Source of the DNA: Spirochaetia bacterium | GTDB taxonomy: Bacteria > Spirochaetota > Leptospiria > Turneriellales > JAOUFE01 | Assembly (NCBI GenBank): GCA_029857955.1 | Contig: JAOUFY010000002.1 | Location: 1 to 58,140, forward strand | Reading direction: 5' to 3' | Length of the DNA: 58,140 nt | Shown: in pieces, positions 8,013 to 17,119 of the stretch | Numbering within the stretch: position 1 is the stretch's first letter | Layout of the letters: the number at the start of each line of letters is the position of its first letter | Notes under the pieces: model-generated | What the model was told of the DNA's origin: nothing | The model's database searches: none | What the model saw: only the letters and a program-made list of their open reading frames with translations | Position numbers and translations under genes: made by a program

Positions 8013-10568
8013 CTATGACCATATTACAAGGTCTGGTTCTACTTTTCTAACCATACTCGGATGATCTGGAATGATGCGCGTAGAATAATAAAATACACCT
8101 CCCGATTGGGGAGAAATGGAGCATGTATAAAAGGCAACCGTTCCGTAGTTTTGATGAAATTGCATGTCTATTGACTTTTCGTTAATTATCTTGCCAGTTG
8201 AATCTTCTTTGCCGATAAAAATGCTGACTTTTAAATCATCTGGCTTTAATTTTCCTATTTCAATCTGAGCCTCAAAAAATATGGTTTCATCAGCGTGAAA
8301 ATATTCTATATTTTCTTTATGTGAAAAACTGATAAATTTAACATTTGGCCATTCACTCTTTAAATGCGTAAGCCAGCTGCCATATTCTCTGATTTTTTGA
8401 AAATCATTTGCAATTAAATCCAGATAGGTTTTACTTGCGGGATTATAATAATTTTGTAGATATTCTCCAACCATCCTTTCTGAATTAAAATGAGAAAGTG
8501 TGTATGCAATTGAATGTTTTTGCTTGTTAATCCACTCTTTTGGAAGACTGTCAGCCCCACGATTAAAATAAGCAGGGATTACTGTATTTTCGAGAATATC
8601 GTATAATGCCTTGCTTTCGACAAAGTCCTGATATTCATGATCTTTATACTCTTCGCCGCGACCAATGGTCCAGCCAATATCCTCCGTATAAGCTTCGTCC
8701 CACCAACCATCCGGAATGGAGAGGTTAATACCGCCATTTACGGCAACTTTCATTCCGCTTGTTCCACACGCTTCCATTGGTCGAAGAGGCGTATTTAACC
8801 AGATGTCAACTCCTTGAACAAGATAACGGGCAGATTCAAGATCATAATCTTCCAGAAAAACAATACGATTTTTAAAACCTTCATTTCGTGCGATATGTAT
8901 AATTCTTGCTATTACTTCTTTTCCTTCTTTATCCGCCGGATGAGCTTTGCCAGCAAAAATAAACTGAACAGGGCAGGTAGTACTCGATAATATTTTTTTA
9001 AAACGTTCCTCATCTTTAAATAACAAATATGCTCTTTTATAAGTTGCAAATCTGCGGGCAAAACCAATGGTAAGCGAATCAGCGTTTAATAAATTATCAG
9101 TATCTTCAATTTCTTGACGTGAGCTGTTTTTACGAATCAAAGATTCTTTAATTTTTTTTCTCGTAAAAGAAATTAATCTTTCTTTAAGACGTTCGCTCGC
9201 CTTCCATAATTCATTTGAAGGAATATTTTTTATACGACTCCATATTTCAGGATCGCCGACTTTTCGAAACCATTGCGGATCAACATATCGTAAAAAAAGT
9301 CTGGATAATTCGTCCGAAATCCACGTTGGAACATGAATACCGTTTGTTACATAATTAATTGGAATTTCATCGTCGTAAAGCTCATGCCAAATTTCTCTCC
9401 AGAGATTTCGAGACACTTTGCCATGCAATTTGCTTACGCCGTTACAATATGCAGACGATCTTATGCAAAATGGAGTCATTCCAAATTTTTCATTTGTATT
9501 TTGATGAATACGGCCCAGGTTTAAAAATTCCTGTAAATGAAAACCCGATACTTCAATAAATGGTTGTAAATACTTCTCAATTAATGAATCTGTAAATTCT
9601 TCATTACCGGCGGGTATCGGTGTATGTGTAGTAAAAACGGTGTTTGACTTAACAAGTTCATATGCCTCAATTAAAGACAACTTATGCTCTTTAATATAGT
9701 AACGAATTCTCTCTAAAGATGAAAAAGCCGAATGACCTTCATTCATATGAACAACGGTAGGGTATTTATCAATTTTCTGAAGAAGGCGTATGCCTCCCAC
9801 GCCAAGAATCATTTCTTGTTGTATTCTAATTTCTTTATCGCCGACATAAAGTTGATTTGTAATTTTTCTATCATCAAATGAGTTTTGAGAAATATTTGTA
9901 TCTAGAAGATAAAGATCAACTTTCCCTACGATACAATGCCAGCTTTGTGCAAAAACCTTTCTACCGGGCATTTCAATTTCAACAAGAACAGGATTGCCTT
10001 CCTGGTCAAGAACAAGTTCCAATGGAAGTGTAAAGGTATCTACTATCGGATAGTTTTCTTGTTGCCAGCCATCATCATTTAAATATTGCGAAAAATACCC
10101 GAAACGATACAGCAAACCAATGGCTACAAGGGGTAAGTTCATGTCGCTTGCAGTTTTTATGTGATCACCGGCAAGTACCCCTAGACCGCCAGAATAATTA
10201 GGAAATGATTCATGTAGTGCAAACTCAGCGCAAAAATATGCGATTCGTTCTGATTTCTCGCTTTTTTGCCTTTGTTCATCTTCGCTTCGATTAAAATAAT
10301 ATGTATAATCTTCTTCAAGTGCGTGCAGGCGCGACATAAAACTTTTGCTGTTGCTTAATTTTAAAAGTTTTTCAGAATTAAGCTGAATTAACATTCGATA
10401 AGGATTATTTTGACTTTTTTGCCATAGATCAAAATCAATACTTTGGAATAATTCTGAAATCGAAGGATTCCAACTAAACCAAAAATTATTGGAAATTTGT
10501 CTTAAATTCGCCAAATTTTCAGGAATTAAGGATTTTATTTTCAATTGTTTATAATTACGTTTAACCAT
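8013..10568 (-). CDS. glgP: Alpha-glucan phosphorylase (GT35, short type)
   Basis: PLP-dependent phosphorolysis of alpha-1,4-glucan to glucose-1-phosphate in the cytosol. About 851 residues. The N-terminus (NFWFSWNPSISELFQ) is the DUF3417 domain that marks the short, bacterial/archaeal MalP type rather than the classical animal/E. coli form. Substrate-loop and active-site segments include NYSGGLGVLAGDH, VVHMNEGHSAF, YVTNGIHVPTWI, FAGKAHPADKEGKE and the PLP-lysine motif EACGTSGMKVAVNGG. The frame is open for 34 further codons to 10670, but the ATG at 10568 is preceded by AAAGGAG at seven-base spacing and begins where the family begins, so I use it. It converges on malQ and diverges from hemA. 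With the GH57s, MalQ and glycosyltransferase it makes a full glycogen synthesis/mobilisation set. Confidence 0.93.
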   Translation of the reverse strand: MVKRNYKQLKIKSLIPENLANLRQISNNFWFSWNPSISELFQSIDFDLWQKSQNNPYRMLIQLNSEKLLKLSNSKSFMSRLHALEEDYTYYFNRSEDEQRQKSEKSERIAYFCAEFALHESFPNYSGGLGVLAGDHIKTASDMNLPLVAIGLLYRFGYFSQYLNDDGWQQENYPIVDTFTLPLELVLDQEGNPVLVEIEMPGRKVFAQSWHCIVGKVDLYLLDTNISQNSFDDRKITNQLYVGDKEIRIQQEMILGVGGIRLLQKIDKYPTVVHMNEGHSAFSSLERIRYYIKEHKLSLIEAYELVKSNTVFTTHTPIPAGNEEFTDSLIEKYLQPFIEVSGFHLQEFLNLGRIHQNTNEKFGMTPFCIRSSAYCNGVSKLHGKVSRNLWREIWHELYDDEIPINYVTNGIHVPTWISDELSRLFLRYVDPQWFRKVGDPEIWSRIKNIPSNELWKASERLKERLISFTRKKIKESLIRKNSSRQEIEDTDNLLNADSLTIGFARRFATYKRAYLLFKDEERFKKILSSTTCPVQFIFAGKAHPADKEGKEVIARIIHIARNEGFKNRIVFLEDYDLESARYLVQGVDIWLNTPLRPMEACGTSGMKVAVNGGINLSIPDGWWDEAYTEDIGWTIGRGEEYKDHEYQDFVESKALYDILENTVIPAYFNRGADSLPKEWINKQKHSIAYTLSHFNSERMVGEYLQNYYNPASKTYLDLIANDFQKIREYGSWLTHLKSEWPNVKFISFSHKENIEYFHADETIFFEAQIEIGKLKPDDLKVSIFIGKEDSTGKIINEKSIDMQFHQNYGTVAFYTCSISPQSGGVFYYSTRIIPDHPSMVRKVEPDLVIWS

Positions 10569-10710
10569 AATCACTCCTTTAATATTTATGTAATTTGTAA
10601 AGGCTTCTTCTTGTAATGTTAAAAAAAGTAGGCAACAAAACTGCTGAATTAGGCAATGAATTGCGATCATAAAGCATGTAAATTTAAAATATTTAACTTT
10701 TTACTATATC

Positions 10711-10727
10711 TTGACAACTTTATGACA
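10711..10727 (+). promoter_or_regulatory. HemR-type box (TGACA-N6-TGACA) upstream of hemA
   Basis: TGACA at 10712-10716 is repeated exactly at 10723-10727, giving two direct half-sites at 11-bp pitch, the spacing expected for a tandem OmpR/PhoB-family dimer. As I recall, this is the published Leptospira HemR binding motif. The first half-site also forms TTGACA at 10711, so it may overlap a -35 element. No good -10 hexamer follows at 17 bp, consistent with activator dependence. A further inverted pair GTCAT-N6-ATGAC lies at 10741-10756. hemA starts about 50 bp downstream. Confidence 0.75.
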
Positions 10728-10780
10728 GGCATAAAAAAAAGTCATTCACGCATGACATCAAATGAATTACATTGACTTTA

Positions 10781-12085
10781 ATGGAAAGAGCTTTTCAAGA
10801 AATCCACTTGTTTACATGGAATTATTCTGATCATGACCTTTCATGTCTTTCGAATTTTCCCGACAGCAGAAGCTTTTACACCGTAGAAATCAAGAAACCA
10901 GATCATATTGCTTCTATTTTGTATCTATCAACGTGCAATAGAATTGAAATTTATATTGAAACAAAGCATCGAAAGCAAGCCCTGGAATTAAGCGAAATCA
11001 TTGATATATTTAAAGATACTTCTCTTTATAACGGATTAAGTAATCATGTGCCCGTATACAAAAGAGGCCTGGATTCAGTCAGGCATCTTTTTCAAGTTGC
11101 TGCTGGTTTAAAAAGTATGGCTCTTGGTGAAACTCAGATCACCGGACAATTAAAACGTGATTTTACAAAAGCTTATGAACTTGGTTATATTTCATCTTTT
11201 TTTAATTCTCTTTTACAAAAAGTATTTGAGTGCCAAAAGAAAATTCGTACTCAAACCGATATAGGTCGAAATCCTGTTTCTTTAGTGTCTTTACTTGAAA
11301 AGGAAATGATTTCAATTAATAACAATCAGCTTTTAAATCTTTCCCGTGTTGCCATCGGAGGAACGGGGGATATGTCAGAAAAAGTACTTAGATATTTTTT
11401 AAATAAAAAAGTACATTCATTTGTAATTATAAGAAACGATGTTGCAAAAGATCTTCCTGAATCCTTTAAAATGATGATTGAAAATCAAAAAGCAAAGGGT
11501 ATCGAACTTGATATTGATATTATAAGCTGGTCAGATCTTTGGAAAAATCAATTTACTCATAACTTTAATGTAATGGTTACATCGACACATTCTGAACAGC
11601 CTTTACTGAACATTGAAAAAATTCAATTAATTAAAGATAATGGCTTTTTAAATAAAAATGCAATTGTGGCTGACTTAGGAATACCTCCCAATGTTGATAC
11701 CGGCGGTATTGATATTGAAAAACATAATATCATTAATCTTGATCGTTTACTAAAACAAAGTAAAATAAATAAAAATTTACGTGGAATGCATTACAGAGAA
11801 GCTCTTCCGATTATTGAAAAAAGCATTCATGTTTTCTGGATGGATTACTTATATACTAAAAATCCAGAATTGGTTAATACTGTTCTTAAAAAAGTTGAAA
11901 AAGAAAGCCGAGATGAATGGGGCAATTTACTTTCGGGACCGTTAAAAAATATAACTGAAAAGCAAAAAAGAATTTTAGTCGATTACATGAAAAAACAGGA
12001 AAGAAAAGCCCTTCGAACACACAAAGAATTATTTGTTGATATGCTTACCATTGGTGAAGATGAAAAATTATCGATGAATTTATAG
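10781..12085 (+). CDS. hemA: Glutamyl-tRNA reductase
   Basis: First committed step of C5-pathway tetrapyrrole synthesis: NADPH reduction of glutamyl-tRNA to glutamate-1-semialdehyde. The catalytic Cys lies in YLSTCNRIEIYIE (C52 from the ATG). The substrate-domain motif GLKSMALGETQITGQLK follows, then a Rossmann NADPH domain (VAIGGTGDMSEKVL) and a C-terminal helical dimerisation domain, about 434 residues in all. An in-frame TTG lies three codons upstream at 10772 and a stop lies just before it, so only these two starts are possible; neither has a clear Shine-Dalgarno sequence. It is the first gene of hemA-hemCD-hemL-hemK-hemR-hemE and sits behind the TGACA-N6-TGACA box, so induction by HemR is likely. 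Confidence 0.95.
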   Translation: MERAFQEIHLFTWNYSDHDLSCLSNFPDSRSFYTVEIKKPDHIASILYLSTCNRIEIYIETKHRKQALELSEIIDIFKDTSLYNGLSNHVPVYKRGLDSVRHLFQVAAGLKSMALGETQITGQLKRDFTKAYELGYISSFFNSLLQKVFECQKKIRTQTDIGRNPVSLVSLLEKEMISINNNQLLNLSRVAIGGTGDMSEKVLRYFLNKKVHSFVIIRNDVAKDLPESFKMMIENQKAKGIELDIDIISWSDLWKNQFTHNFNVMVTSTHSEQPLLNIEKIQLIKDNGFLNKNAIVADLGIPPNVDTGGIDIEKHNIINLDRLLKQSKINKNLRGMHYREALPIIEKSIHVFWMDYLYTKNPELVNTVLKKVEKESRDEWGNLLSGPLKNITEKQKRILVDYMKKQERKALRTHKELFVDMLTIGEDEKLSMNL

Positions 12086-12102
12086 AACTTCCGGTTTAAA
12101 AA

Positions 12103-13932
12103 ATGCATAACAACACAATACGAATACTAACAAGAGATTCATTTCTTGCCCTTGCTCAAACCATTCAAGTTACAGATTATTTAATGAAAAAAGGCCTTAA
12201 AGTTGATATCAAGGCGTTAAAAACATCGGGTGATATAAAACTAGACGCTCCTTTGTATCAAATTGCCCAGGAAAAAATTGATATAAAGGAAAATTTAAAT
12301 TCCGCTACAGATTTATCCAAAGAAGGAAAAGCATTTTTTACAAAAGAACTCGAAGATGGTTTATTAAACAATGAAGGCGATCTTGCCATTCATTCATTAA
12401 AAGACCTGCCTACTGCCTTACCCGATGGGTTAGTTTTTTCTTCAGCAATTATGCCTGTAGAAAGTTCTGATACTCTGGTTACACTTGAAAAGTTACCAGA
12501 AGAAATGGTTGAACAACTTAAATATCTAAATTCTCTTGTAATAGGTACTTCGTCATTAAGAAGAATTTCTGCAATAAAACGATGGTTACCAGATACAAAA
12601 CTCCTGTCAGTACGTGGAAATCTGGTTACGCGTTTAGAAAAACTTTTACACCAAAAAGGTATAAATGGTTTATTGCTGGCTACTGCTGGTTTAAAAAGAC
12701 TTTATGCATTTTACAAACTTTGGGATGAAAAACGAGAAACCTGGATTAAACTTTTAGATTCTTCAATTAGCGATCGAATCGATACTGATTTTAAACGGTT
12801 AACTGATATTTTTAATCAAAAATTATTTTTTTATGAAATCGATTCCAGGGCATTTCCGCCAGCGGTAAGTCAGGGTGTTTTGGGAGTAGAAACCAGATCG
12901 ATAGATCAAATCAGATTATCGGATTTATTTGATCGCAACGAGTTGCTCGATAACAGAATACAACTTGAAAGACAATTACTTTCAAAACTGGAAGCAGGTT
13001 GTCATATTCCCTATGGAAACCATGTTCAATTACAAAATTTTAAAAATAATGATTATTTTCAAATAACAACATTTTATGCCAGAAATTTTAATCCGGAAAA
13101 AACAACTAAAGTTGATTATTTTACAGCGGAACGATTAGTTTCAGTAAATTATAATCAAAAACTTGTTGAGACCTTGGTTAACGAAATAAAAGGTGAGCAT
13201 TTTCCTGTTATTTTTTGCGGTTTAAAAAATGATGATTTTATAAATTCAATGAACAATAAAAAGTTTTTAACTCATCATATTCCATTGATTAAAATTGAAG
13301 CTAATTTAAATTCTCCGAAATTGCTTGAAAAATATGATGTAGCTGTTGTGGTATCTAAAAACAGTGTAGATCATTTTCCTGAAACGTTACCTCAAATCGA
13401 TCATTGGGTCAGTGTTGGCGAAAAAACCGGCGAGTATCTGCAAAGTAAGAAAAACATTTTAAATATAACGATTCCAACGATCAATGACGGTTTTTCTTCC
13501 GCCAAAAGTGTACAAGAATTGACCGCTGATAAATCAGCAAATGTAATATGGTTTGGAGCTTTAAACGGCAAAAAAGACGGCATTGATTTATTAAAAAGTA
13601 AGGGCTATAACATCACAGTTTATGAGGGATATCAAACATTGCCTGAAAAATATAAATTGCCAGATAGCGAATCAAACCATGAAGATTTTCTTGATAAAAC
13701 GGCATGGTGGGTTTTTACTTCACCTTCATCTGCTCAATCATACATAGATCAGAAATTACACAGAAACTCACATTTAATTTCTGTTATTGGAAATACAACA
13801 GCCGAAGTTTTTTTTATCAATGGTATCATACCTTATCATATTTCGGGGAAAAGCGACGTAAAAATAATGGCCGAAGAAATTGCCGGTGTTAGCAGTCAAA
13901 ATAAATGGAAGACAAAACAATGGAGTTTATAA
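12103..13932 (+). CDS. hemCD: Porphobilinogen deaminase - uroporphyrinogen-III synthase fusion
   Basis: Two consecutive haem enzymes in one chain of 609 residues. Residues 1 to about 350 are porphobilinogen deaminase: SLKDLPT with catalytic D101, GTSSLRR at 149-154, SVRGNLVTRLEKL, and the dipyrromethane-carrying Cys C300 in LEAGCHIPYGN. About 40 extra residues (roughly 205-245) are inserted before SRAFPPAVSQGVLGVE. Residues from about 360 to 609 are a uroporphyrinogen-III synthase (HemD), recognised by domain order and by VVSKNSVDHF and WVFTSPSSAQSY segments rather than by catalytic motifs. Fusion would channel unstable hydroxymethylbilane to the cyclising enzyme. The same fusion is, to my knowledge, found in Leptospira. 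hemL begins one base after the stop. No hemB lies between them. Confidence 0.92.
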   Translation: MHNNTIRILTRDSFLALAQTIQVTDYLMKKGLKVDIKALKTSGDIKLDAPLYQIAQEKIDIKENLNSATDLSKEGKAFFTKELEDGLLNNEGDLAIHSLKDLPTALPDGLVFSSAIMPVESSDTLVTLEKLPEEMVEQLKYLNSLVIGTSSLRRISAIKRWLPDTKLLSVRGNLVTRLEKLLHQKGINGLLLATAGLKRLYAFYKLWDEKRETWIKLLDSSISDRIDTDFKRLTDIFNQKLFFYEIDSRAFPPAVSQGVLGVETRSIDQIRLSDLFDRNELLDNRIQLERQLLSKLEAGCHIPYGNHVQLQNFKNNDYFQITTFYARNFNPEKTTKVDYFTAERLVSVNYNQKLVETLVNEIKGEHFPVIFCGLKNDDFINSMNNKKFLTHHIPLIKIEANLNSPKLLEKYDVAVVVSKNSVDHFPETLPQIDHWVSVGEKTGEYLQSKKNILNITIPTINDGFSSAKSVQELTADKSANVIWFGALNGKKDGIDLLKSKGYNITVYEGYQTLPEKYKLPDSESNHEDFLDKTAWWVFTSPSSAQSYIDQKLHRNSHLISVIGNTTAEVFFINGIIPYHISGKSDVKIMAEEIAGVSSQNKWKTKQWSL

Positions 13933-13933
13933 A

Positions 13934-15250
13934 ATGAATACGAGTAAATCAAATGAAATTTGGAACAGGTCATTAAAGATTTTTCCTGGCGGAGTAAATT
14001 CTCCAGTAAGAGCATATAAATCGGTTGGAGAACATCCGATTGCGATTAAAGAAGGTCATGGTTCTTATATTTTTGATGAAGATGATAATTCATTTCTTGA
14101 TTTTGTAAACAGTTGGGGACCGATGATTCTCGGTCATGCGGATCAAGATGTAAGCGCTGCTATTGCCAAACAAGCTGTTAATGGCGCCTCTTTTGGAGCC
14201 ATTACGAGGTATGAATGTGATCTTGGAGAATTGATTGTTAATAACATTAAACACATTGAGCAAATTCGATTTGTAAGTTCAGGGACGGAAGCTGTGATGA
14301 GCGCGTTGCGTCTTGCGCGCGGATTTACAGGAAAAAATAAAATAATAAAATTTGAAGGTTGTTACCATGGTCATTACGACGGAATGTTGGTTAAAGCCGG
14401 TTCGGGGCTTCTTACCTTTTCTGGCGATATTAGTGAATCTTCAAGCCCTGGAGTACCAGAAGGTTTTAGCCGAGAAACCATTGTACTGCCCCTTGATGAT
14501 GAAGAGTTGGTAACGCAGGCATTTAAAAACTATGGTAATGATATTGCCGCCATCATCATTGAAGCAATGCCGGCAAACAGCGGATTGCTAAAGCAAAGAA
14601 TTGACTTTATAAAGTTTTTACGAAAAATCACAAAAGAAAATAAAAGTTTGCTGATTATGGATGAAGTTATAACCGGATTTCGACTTGGTTTTTCTGGTTT
14701 TTGCGGAAAATACAACATTGATCCTGATCTGGTAACTTATGGAAAAATTATCGGTGGAGGTCTACCTGTTGGAGCTTTTGCTGGTAAAAAAGAAATCATG
14801 CAAAATTTATCCCCAGCCGGCAAGGTGTATCAGGCCGGAACATTGTCTGGAAATCCTCTGGCGATGGTGGCTGGTTTTACAACGTTAAAAAAATTATTGG
14901 AAAAAGATGTCTATCAAAAGCTAAATAAACTTTCTGCTTTGCTAATAACTGAATTTAATGATAAAATTAAAAAATTATTAAAAGATAAAAAATACAATAT
15001 ACAACTGATTGTTGAAGATTCTATTTTCTGGTTAAATATATCGAATACTGCTGATGTTGATATTAGAAAAGTAACGGACATATGGGATGGAGCTGCAGAT
15101 ATTTATTCAAAAATATTCTGGAAAATGCTGGAAAGCGGCGTTCATATGGCGCCTTCAGCTTATGAAGTAGGTTTTCTTTCATACCCTATGGAAGAAAAAG
15201 ACATTCACTTATTTGTAGAATCTTTGGAAAACGCAATTAAGACTTCATGA
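13934..15250 (+). CDS. hemL: Glutamate-1-semialdehyde 2,1-aminomutase
   Basis: PLP enzyme converting glutamate-1-semialdehyde to 5-aminolevulinate, the step after HemA. The N-terminus IFPGGVNSPVRAYKSVG is diagnostic, SSGTEAVMSALRLARG binds the cofactor phosphate, and the Schiff-base lysine is K271 in TYGKIIGGGLPVGAF. Length about 438 residues, normal for the family. The frame is open to 13880, but that stretch overlaps hemCD. The ATG at 13934 is preceded by GGAG at eight-base spacing and gives the standard N-terminus. The stop overlaps the kinase start as ATGA (15247-15250), so the signalling genes are translated in coupling with the biosynthetic ones. Confidence 0.95.
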   Translation: MNTSKSNEIWNRSLKIFPGGVNSPVRAYKSVGEHPIAIKEGHGSYIFDEDDNSFLDFVNSWGPMILGHADQDVSAAIAKQAVNGASFGAITRYECDLGELIVNNIKHIEQIRFVSSGTEAVMSALRLARGFTGKNKIIKFEGCYHGHYDGMLVKAGSGLLTFSGDISESSSPGVPEGFSRETIVLPLDDEELVTQAFKNYGNDIAAIIIEAMPANSGLLKQRIDFIKFLRKITKENKSLLIMDEVITGFRLGFSGFCGKYNIDPDLVTYGKIIGGGLPVGAFAGKKEIMQNLSPAGKVYQAGTLSGNPLAMVAGFTTLKKLLEKDVYQKLNKLSALLITEFNDKIKKLLKDKKYNIQLIVEDSIFWLNISNTADVDIRKVTDIWDGAADIYSKIFWKMLESGVHMAPSAYEVGFLSYPMEEKDIHLFVESLENAIKTS

Positions 15251-16347
15251 AACCTTATGAAAACAGATTGTTTTTGAGGTTAACAGTTACATTAGCCATT
15301 ATCTTTTTTTCTATTTTATTTATGATATTCTGGTGGCAATTGTTATTTGACAGGGCTCTTGATTATCATGTCGCTGCTGAAAAAAGAACTCTTGAGAATA
15401 AGATTTTAAAAGGAATTTATGCTCAACCTGAATTAATACATGAATTGACTTCAACAAATTGCATCATAATTTCAAATCGATGCATTTCTGATGTTTGTGT
15501 AAAGATTCCCTTAACATCTACGTTTTATGAAATAAGTCCTGAATATTTAAAAATAATAGAAAATGATAAAATCAGGAAATTACATATGTTTTTTTCTGAA
15601 ACATATTTTCTTGTGGTTATTTTACTGGTAACGATTGGTTATATGTTCTGGATTGTATCACGTGAAAAAAAGTATCAGGAAGACAAGCAGGAATTTCTTG
15701 TAATGACAACGCATGAATTAAAACATCCTGTAAGTGTAATTAGTCTTTTGCTTGAAAGCTTAAAAATGAATTCTCTTCCCAAGGATAGAATAGGGGAGTT
15801 TATTGATAAAGGTCTTTTAGAAATTAAAACACTTAAAAAAAGTTTAGAGAATATACTTAAATTACAGGAATTAAATCGTACTCATAAAAAAACAGTTTCA
15901 GCCTATAATTTCCAGGAATATATAAAGTCGATTATACAAAACTGGAAGTTACATTCTTTAAACAAAGATGATCGTTTGGTATTTTCAGTTTCTGACGATA
16001 ACAATTTTTTTTGTCATATTGATCAGAGTGATTTACAAATTATTTTAAATAATTTAATTGAAAATGCCCTTTTGTATTCAACAAACAGTGTTTTTCTTGA
16101 GCTTGGAAAAGATACTAAAGGTAATTATATTCAAGTTAAAGATTCAGGACTTGGTTTTACCGATGAAGATAAATTGAGTTATCAAAAAATGTTTTTTAGA
16201 TCCGGACGCCATGATATTCAAAATATAGGCGGTAGCGGTCTTGGCCATTATATTATTAAAAAACTTGCTGCCAAACATTCAATAAATATTATGCTTGAAA
16301 GTGATGGTGAAAATAAAGGAAGTACGTTTAAAGTGTACGTTAAATAA
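15247..16347 (+). CDS. hemK: HemK-like sensor histidine kinase
   Basis: Inner-membrane histidine kinase of 366 residues. Transmembrane helices lie at about 9-32 and 117-136, enclosing a sensor segment of roughly 85 residues that contains three Cys (NCIIISNRCISDVC), possible redox or metal ligands. The DHp domain carries H156 in MTTHELKHPVSV. The ATPase domain has the N-box ILNNLIENAL, the G1 box VKDSGLGFTDED and a G2 box GGSGLGHYIIKK. It overlaps hemL by four bases and is followed two bases later by its response regulator. By position and partner it should report haem or iron status to HemR; the actual signal cannot be read from the sequence. Confidence 0.85.
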   Translation: MKPYENRLFLRLTVTLAIIFFSILFMIFWWQLLFDRALDYHVAAEKRTLENKILKGIYAQPELIHELTSTNCIIISNRCISDVCVKIPLTSTFYEISPEYLKIIENDKIRKLHMFFSETYFLVVILLVTIGYMFWIVSREKKYQEDKQEFLVMTTHELKHPVSVISLLLESLKMNSLPKDRIGEFIDKGLLEIKTLKKSLENILKLQELNRTHKKTVSAYNFQEYIKSIIQNWKLHSLNKDDRLVFSVSDDNNFFCHIDQSDLQIILNNLIENALLYSTNSVFLELGKDTKGNYIQVKDSGLGFTDEDKLSYQKMFFRSGRHDIQNIGGSGLGHYIIKKLAAKHSINIMLESDGENKGSTFKVYVK

Positions 16348-16349
16348 TT

Positions 16350-17054
16350 ATGCCTGAAGTTATTGAAAGAAATAAAGCCTATATTGCATTGGTCGAAGAC
16401 GATGACGCCATTAGAGAATTGCTTTCCATCAATTTGCAGAGTATTGGTTTTAGAGTAGACTCATTTTTTTCTACAGAACAAATGGTTCGAAAATCTGAAA
16501 CATTACCATATGATCTTTTAATTCTCGACATAATGTTGCCTGGAGAAAATGGTTTAAAGTTTGCTCAAAATCTTCAAAAAAAGGAACAAAATATTCCCAT
16601 TTTATTTATTTCAGCTCTAGGCCATGATGAAAAAATCAAGCAGGCATATCTGGCCGGAGCAATTGATTATGTAATTAAACCATTTGAAATTCAACAGGTA
16701 TTATTAAAAATTCAAAATCTTTTATTTTACTTTGTAAAAAGACATACTGCGCCACTTCCTTCAAAAATTGGTGAAGCTGCAATAGATTGGGATTTAATGA
16801 AAGTCGTTAAAGATAAAGAAGAATATATATTAACTCCAAAAGAAGCCAAGGTATTAATTCATTTTGTAGAAAATCCAAATCAAATCATTGAACGTAAAAA
16901 ACTTATTGAATTAGTTTGGGGAAAAGATGTTTATGTAACCAGCCGTAATGTTGATAATTTTCTGGTAAAGTTTAGAAAATGGTTTGAAGAAGATCCAACA
17001 AATCCAAAAATTTTCATCACGTATCCAAAAAAAGGATATGCCTTTAATACATAA
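16350..17054 (+). CDS. hemR: HemR-like OmpR/PhoB-family response regulator
   Basis: DNA-binding response regulator of 234 residues. The receiver domain (about 10-125) has the acidic pocket VEDDDA at 15-20, phosphoacceptor D60 in LLILDIMLPGENG, and K110 in YVIKPFE. The C-terminal winged helix (about 140-234) shows LTPKEAKVLIHF and the recognition-helix region VTSRNVDNFLVKFRKWF, typical of the OmpR/PhoB group. Such regulators bind direct repeats at 11-bp pitch, which matches the TGACA-N6-TGACA site upstream of hemA. It is encoded immediately after its kinase within the haem operon, so feedback on the operon is the simplest model. Confidence 0.88.
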   Translation: MPEVIERNKAYIALVEDDDAIRELLSINLQSIGFRVDSFFSTEQMVRKSETLPYDLLILDIMLPGENGLKFAQNLQKKEQNIPILFISALGHDEKIKQAYLAGAIDYVIKPFEIQQVLLKIQNLLFYFVKRHTAPLPSKIGEAAIDWDLMKVVKDKEEYILTPKEAKVLIHFVENPNQIIERKKLIELVWGKDVYVTSRNVDNFLVKFRKWFEEDPTNPKIFITYPKKGYAFNT

Positions 17055-17086
17055 AAGAAAATTTTTTGAAAATTATAATTAAAAAA

Positions 17087-17102
17087 GGGGAGTAGTCGCC
17101 CC
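17087..17102. other. Short GGGG/CCCC hairpin before hemE
   Basis: GGGG-AGTAGTCG-CCCC lies in the 65-bp gap between hemR and hemE. It has an A-run rather than a T-run on the plus strand, so it is not a rightward terminator. It may attenuate or protect the hemE segment of the message. Weak evidence only. Confidence 0.3.
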
Positions 17103-17119
17103 AAAAAAAAGAGGAAAAA

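Noticed and set aside
139..10640. Shared AAAAGTAGGCAACA near 140 and near 10626
   Set aside because: Two copies of an A-rich 14-mer at opposite ends of the glucan block; no arms, target duplications or further copies support an element.
10569..10670. 34-codon N-terminal extension of the phosphorylase, which would look like a signal peptide
   Set aside because: AAAGGAG precedes the ATG at 10568 at ideal spacing, and the enzyme is cytosolic in all known cases.
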